From positions 21,728,001 through 21,792,000 of the forward strand of contig OY776120.1 in the NCBI GenBank assembly GCA_963675135.1: 64,000 nt of DNA. Direction: 5' to 3'. Origin of the DNA: Galeopsis tetrahit (Eukaryota > Streptophyta > Magnoliopsida > Lamiales > Lamiaceae). The notes under the pieces are model-generated. The model saw nothing but the letters and a program-made list of their open reading frames with translations, was not told the DNA's origin and did no database searches. Positions 59,601 through 64,000 of the stretch are shown in pieces. The translations under genes and the position numbers were made by a program. The number at the start of each line of letters is the position of its first letter. Position 1 is the first letter of the stretch.

Positions 59601-60743
59601 TAACTCAGGTCGACCAGATACACAGTCATAGGCGATCAACTATATAAACGAGGCTTTTCAATGCCTTTATTAAAATGCCTAGGAGAAAAGGAAGCAAAAG
59701 TCGTCATGCATGAAATCCACGATGGAGTATGTGGAAATCACACAGGGGGGCAAGCACTCGCTTTAAAAATCATGAGGCAAGGCTACTTTTGGCCTACTTT
59801 GAAGAAGGACGCAATTCATTACGCACAGACGTGCAAAAGATGCCAAGTTTTTGCTCCCGCTATACACTCACCTCCAGATAAGCTCATCTCGGTCTACAGC
59901 TCCTGGCCTTTCGCGAAGTGGGGCATCGACCTTATAGGACCTTTCCCTCTGGGCATGGGGGGAGTAACTTTCGTCTTCGTAGCAGTCGACTATTTCACCA
60001 AGTGGACTGACGCAAAGGCACTGAAGACCATCACAACGGCTCAAATGACAAACTTCATTTGGAAAAATATCATCTGCAGATTCGGTCTACCACGAGCAAT
60101 TGTTACTGACAACGGACGCCAGTTCACCAGTCAAGACATGTTAGATTTCTGCTCGAAGTGGAACATCAAGAAGCTTTTCTCAACAACATATCATCCACAA
60201 TCAAATGGTCATGTAAACAAGATCATAAAGCATACTCTAAAGGCAAACCTGGAAGGATTGAAAGGCAAATGGGCGGACGAGTTGCACATGGTGTTGTGGG
60301 CATATCGGACGACCACGAGAAATTCTACGGGCGAAACCCCGTTCGCACTCGCGTTCGGGACAGAGGTTGTCATACCAGCAGAGGCACAAGTTGCCACTTT
60401 CCGGGTAGCAAACTATGACGAGTAGCTAAATAACGATGCACAACTCTCCGATTTGGATTTCCTAGAAGAACGAAGACTAACAGCAGACGAAAGAAACATA
60501 ATATACAAGCAAAGATCAGAGCGATATTACAACACCAAAGTATGAGCTCGAAAATTTATCATTGGTCAACTCGTACTTCGTTGGGCGACGGAACAATCAA
60601 TAGGTATACTTGGCCCGACTTGGGAGGGCCCATACCGCATAACACGCACGCATTCAAACGGATCGTACGAAATAGAAGATCTCGATGGCAAGCCGAGCCA
60701 ATACCCTTGGAATGTAGTCAAATTGAAAAAATACTATCAGTAA
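56666..60743 (+). pseudogene. pol: H protease-RT-RNase H-integrase, decayed
   Basis: Protease near 56800-57080 with VDTEAYTNIL, i.e. DTG changed to DTE. RT 57880-58450 (RLCIDFTDLN, MDAFAGYHQI, PFGLKNAGTTYQR, YVDD at 58221-58232, FLGHMVSQRGI). RNase H 58480-58860. Second, archaeal-type RNase H (LFVDGSSTSTKAGAGIVL) 59040-59420. Integrase zinc part HEIHDGVCGNH...CKRCQ (59700-59850) and core WGIDLIGPFP, IVTDNGRQF, then YHPQSNGHVNK, where the usual catalytic Glu after QV is missing. C-terminal part to TAA 60741. Stops at 57335, 57725, 58458, 58599, 58878, 58923, 59124, 59136, 59181, 59601, 60423 and 60543; frameshift near 57880. Confidence 0.93.
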
Positions 60744-60914
60744 GTGTTCCGGGGGATTTCGAAGACTTATTTTATTCTCGTATATATATATAGTTTGTAT
60801 TTAGAATCGTTTCAATACATGCGAGTTTTTTAATTTCGTCAAGTTTTAGCATAAACTTTAGATTTTTTAGTTCAGGGCTCTACGAAGCCAACTCCAATCC
60901 AGGAAACTCGAAAG
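60744..60914 (+). other. H post-pol non-coding stretch
   Basis: AT-rich, with a short TATATATA run at 60781-60792. No gene seen. It leads into the 68-bp repeat array. Confidence 0.6.
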
Positions 60915-61200
60915 ACATATAGATGTATACCGAGAGGTAGAGATCCAGAAACGAGCACAAAACGAAAGGTTAAACTCGAAAAAAAAACATATGGATGTAA
61001 ACCGAAAGGTAGAGATCCGGAAACGAGCACAAACCGAAAGGTTGAACTCGGAACACATACGGATACAAACCGAAAGGTAGAGATCTAGAAACGAGCACAA
61101 ACTGAAAGGTTGAACTCAAAAACATACGGATGTAAATGGAAAGGTAGAGATTTGGAAACGAGCACAAACCGAAATGTTGCACTCGGAAAACATACGGATT
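60915..61200 (+). repeat. Tandem array, ~68-bp unit, four copies
   Basis: Units start with ACATA(C/T)(G/A)GATG at 60915, 60987, 61055, 61122 and 61190 (spacings 72, 68, 67, 68) and contain CCGAAAGGTAGAGATC and GAAACGAGCACAAACCGAAA. Open frames on the minus strand here are by-products of the repeat. Confidence 0.9.
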
Positions 61201-61313
61201 CGGAGACAAGCATTCATTGCAAACATCTATGGATATATAATAAAGAAAAGTGTCGACGACGAACACTGTCAAATGAACGAACACATATTATAAGCAAAAG
61301 AGTTCATCTATAG

Positions 61314-61480
61314 AAAAAGGTCTTTCAGGCCGAACAATACAAAAAAGTCCTTACAGGCCGAACAGTAAAAAAAAGGCCTTACAGGCCGAACGGTACAAAA
61401 AGGGCCTTATAGGCCGAACAGTTACAAAAAAAGTTTTATAAGCCGAACAGGTATAAAAAAAGCCTTAATGGCCAAATGAA
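61314..61480 (+). repeat. Tandem array, ~29-bp unit, six copies
   Basis: Unit like AAAAAGGCCTTACAGGCCGAACAGTAC; the core GGCC-TTACA-GGCC is a small inverted repeat. Copies degrade towards 61480. Confidence 0.88.
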
Positions 61481-61487
61481 AATCCCA

Positions 61488-64000
61488 TCAAGGGAGAGTT
61501 CCTTCAATAGAGACATTCTCGGGGCCAGCAGGAGCGTTCTCCTCGCCCACAACAACAACCTCCTCGGCTATAGAAGCGACCTCTTCGCCCGTTGGAGCGA
61601 CCTCGCTAGCAGCCCCCCCTTCGGGAATTTGATCGTCAAGTGGGGGAGGATTGATAAAAAGAACCTTTTTCGCCAAAAGGCGAGGAAACATGAGACCCAT
61701 GTTCACCAGGTCGAGAAGAGGAAGAACAGAGCCTTCTTTGGGGTTCTCCTCAAGAAGATGGTCTTCGATGAACTGGGCAAAGACGGTCACATCCATTTCG
61801 GAGTGAATGCTCCTCAGATGACGAAAAAACTCAACCATGGAGAAGGCAGCTGAATAGCAAGCCCCAGACTCGGCGAGATAAGTTTTGTTATCCCGATCCG
61901 TCCAAGTAGCATCCAGCTCCTGCCTAACACAATCGAGCTCATCCTCGGCCACTTTCAGACGCTCTTGCATGGTGGCCTTCAATGTGCTTGCAGCAGTAAG
62001 AGCACTAGAGGCCTCAGCTTTTTCACCCTTTATAGCACGGAGTTGAGTGCGAAGGTCCTCGATCATCTTCTCGTCCGCTTTTTTGTTCTTCAAAGCGGCC
62101 CCAAGCTTGGCCTCCATCCTCGCCACTTTTTCCTCGCTCTCGCGAGAAGTCCTCAACAGATCCTCGATCACAACCTCCTTCTCCTCATTTCCCTTCCTTA
62201 AATCATGGATCTGAAGGGTGAGCTGTTCGGTAATATAGGACGAGCGACTGAGGTTTATAGCCACCTGACGAGCATTCTCGGTAGCAGTTTGAGCATCGAC
62301 CTTGTCCATAACAGCCTTGGTCAAAGATCGAGGGAGATTCTTCATCGCTCGGCGAGCAAGCGCATCCAAAGAGTCGTCGTCGGCCGGATCTCGAGACCAG
62401 TAAAAGTTGAGGAGATCTTCGCTGCAAGGAGTAGTCTCCGGATGCTCGGAAAGCCTGATAAGAAAACGACCACTCAATAAAGACATTCAGAAAAAGTTTC
62501 AAGACATCAAAGGGAGAAAACTCATTTAGCAACCCTCTCGGCACTCCAGCCGAGCATGGTTACATCCGTGGGGTCCCTCTCCTCGGCCGACGAAGTCGCG
62601 ACAACCTCTAGCGATTGTTGTGTTTTGCGAGTAGGAGGGGGCGAGGACCCTCTCGGCGGTGACTTTCTTAGAGGAGAAGGCCTCCTATCAGTGGTAACGG
62701 GGCGATGACCGCCTCTGTTTACGGTCGCCGTGTTTTTCTAGGGGGGGAGGTGCCACCGTCTCCCCGCGCTTTTTTCCTTTTGCAGGTATTCCCTTCAACA
62801 GCCTCGCATTCACGATTGAGGGCCGCCATGCAAAGAGATCGGTTTGCCATCACGTCTTTTAACTCGACAGTAGAAGGGAGATAGGTGGAAACTTTCGACG
62901 GGACCACTACTAGAATAAAGATGATCAGAAGTCTATTGGAGTTCATCCATAAAAAACAAACATTCAGAGGTGTATTCGATACCTAGAGGAAAGGACCTAG
63001 TTATATGGTGAGGAGGCACTCGAAGACTAGCTTGTTCCCTTACACTCTCACGATTGAGAAAACGGCAAGACCTTTCCAGATAGCGGCGACGAGAAACACA
63101 ATAGATGTGGTACTGAAATAAATCAGATAAAAGGTGGTCGCCAACCTTTGCGCGAGCAGTAGTACCTACAAAAAGCAAGGAGTTATTCAGTATAGACGAG
63201 AATGAGCATAGATTCAAAATACTTACTACGAATTCTTTTGTAGTTGGCGGCGATCGAGACGCGATCGACAGACCCATCGGGTTTCACGGCACTTCTCCAA
63301 TCGCCAACCCACAACCAATTGATTTTCCAGTCGCGGATTTTGTTGGGAACCCCCTCCACAAGTTTGAAACGGTCACGACCTTTCACATAGTACTACCATT
63401 TCCCCACTTTCTTGCCAACCTCAGATACTTGGAGGAGATAATTGATCTCTCGAGGAGTGAGGAACACTCTTTGACAACCGTTCTCGGCGGCCTCAAGGCC
63501 GAACACTGTGAGCAGCCCTATGATGTTCGACCACCCGTTCGGCGTCACTTGAGAAGGAGCCAAACCAAGGAAGTTCAAATAAAAGCTAATTCCCGGATGC
63601 AGTGGAAATCTCAAACCAGCCTCCATCATGCCTTTATTAACGGCGACCATACCCTCAGGAGGCTGGTCGACCATTTCATCTTCTCGCGGAACGAAGAAGC
63701 ACACATCTTGAGGAATGTGATACTTGTTCCAAAAGATGGCAGTTGGTTCGACGAGACCATGCTCGCATACTCACAGGCAGCATATTCTGATTGATATGCT
63801 TCCCGAAAAGGTCGAGGAAGCGTTCTAGGCGGGTATTCAGCCACATATTGGCAATACGTTTCCCTTACAACCTCGTCGCCCGCTCAAAATGTTCTTTATA
63901 CTCGCAGCATAGCGAGCGATGTCCTCGTACTCCTCACGAAGGTTAGTTTTTAAAGTATCCTTAACTCTCGCTGGATCGATCTGCTCGCCGACCTCCATAT
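61488..64000 (-). pseudogene. H antisense gene (Transposase_28-type N-terminus), multi-exon and broken
   Basis: Opposite strand to gag-pol. A start-like ATG is at 63998-63996 (MEVGEQIDPARVKDTLK), though the gene may begin beyond the edge. The part at 63700-63400 (DQPPEGMVAVNKGMMEAGLRFPLH...LAPSQVTPNGW) resembles the 'putative gypsy type transposon' domain PF04195. Frameshifts near 63885 and 63735, and TAG 63393-63395. A GTAAGT donor at 63226 and TTTTTGTAG acceptor ending at 63166 mark a likely 61-bp intron. TTTTCTTATCAG ending at 62455 marks another acceptor. The last exon (62454-61488) is open for over 320 codons: an Ala/Glu/Lys coiled coil, then an acidic tail. The product is unknown. Confidence 0.72.

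Larger units (their letters stand above)
53706..64000 (+). mobile_element. Element H: Ty3/gypsy, Tat-like, heavily decayed
   Basis: The oldest and outermost element. 5' LTR remainder, PBS, gag, protease, RT, RNase H, a second RNase H-like domain, integrase, two tandem-repeat arrays, and a long antisense gene running off the right edge. The antisense gene downstream of pol and the repeats in this region are recognised traits of Tat-lineage elements. At least 17 in-frame stops and two or more frameshifts show it is long dead. The 3' LTR is outside the window. Confidence 0.88.

Noticed and set aside
60867..61284. Minus-strand open frames rich in Phe, Tyr and Leu over the 68-bp array
   Set aside because: They follow the repeat period, have no family resemblance and arise from tandem sequence.
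1..64000. Host genes or tRNA/rRNA genes
   Set aside because: Every long coding region is assigned to a retroelement; PBS sites only match tRNA 3' ends and no cloverleaf sequence was seen.

Overview
This window is repeat-dense plant nuclear DNA. It holds almost nothing but LTR retrotransposons inserted into one another, and I see no host gene. The elements carry copia polyproteins in plant-typical order, initiator-Met-tRNA primer sites next to TGTTGG...CCAACA LTRs, and a Tat-type gypsy element. These fit a flowering plant, probably a eudicot. I cannot name the species.

The nest reads from outside in. H (53706 to beyond 64000) is a decayed Ty3/gypsy Tat-like element whose 5' LTR was hit by E. 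E is a large copia element; only its 3' part lies here (31375-34513 and 50996-53705). E was hit twice. In its post-pol spacer sits G, another large copia (right end 31374). In its third gene (ORF2) sits F, an unclassified LTR-like insertion (34514-50995, target duplication GTGAC). G carries B (copia, + strand) inside its own ORF2. B carries A (copia, - strand, 1-13372) inside gag, and also a 255-bp solo LTR. F carries D, a complete copia (34987-50246, - strand, target duplication AGTGG). D carries a solo LTR (37880-39515, target duplication AACAT) in its ORF2. The left halves of H, E, G and B, and the left edge of A, lie outside the window.

A, B, D, E and G are of one type: very large (about 13.6-14.5 kb without insertions), LTRs of 1.25-1.6 kb, gag with a CCHC knuckle and coiled coil, PR-INT-RT-RNaseH pol, a spacer, then a gene of about 1150-1250 codons (ORF2), and a polypurine tract touching the 3' LTR. 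This matches the Sirevirus lineage with an extra, 'env-like' 3' gene. All copies seen have at least one frameshift or stop. A is the youngest (2 differences over the 302 LTR bases that can be compared) and H the oldest (at least 17 in-frame stops).

Three points stand out. First, the LTRs of all six copia families share a chain of short hairpins downstream of the TATA box, with compensatory base changes, which suggests a selected RNA or DNA structure. Second, polypurine tracts with the core AGGGGGA recur at fixed internal places, one of them inside ORF2. Third, a 3.83-kb tandem duplication (21536-29198) formed at a 7-bp microhomology after B entered G.
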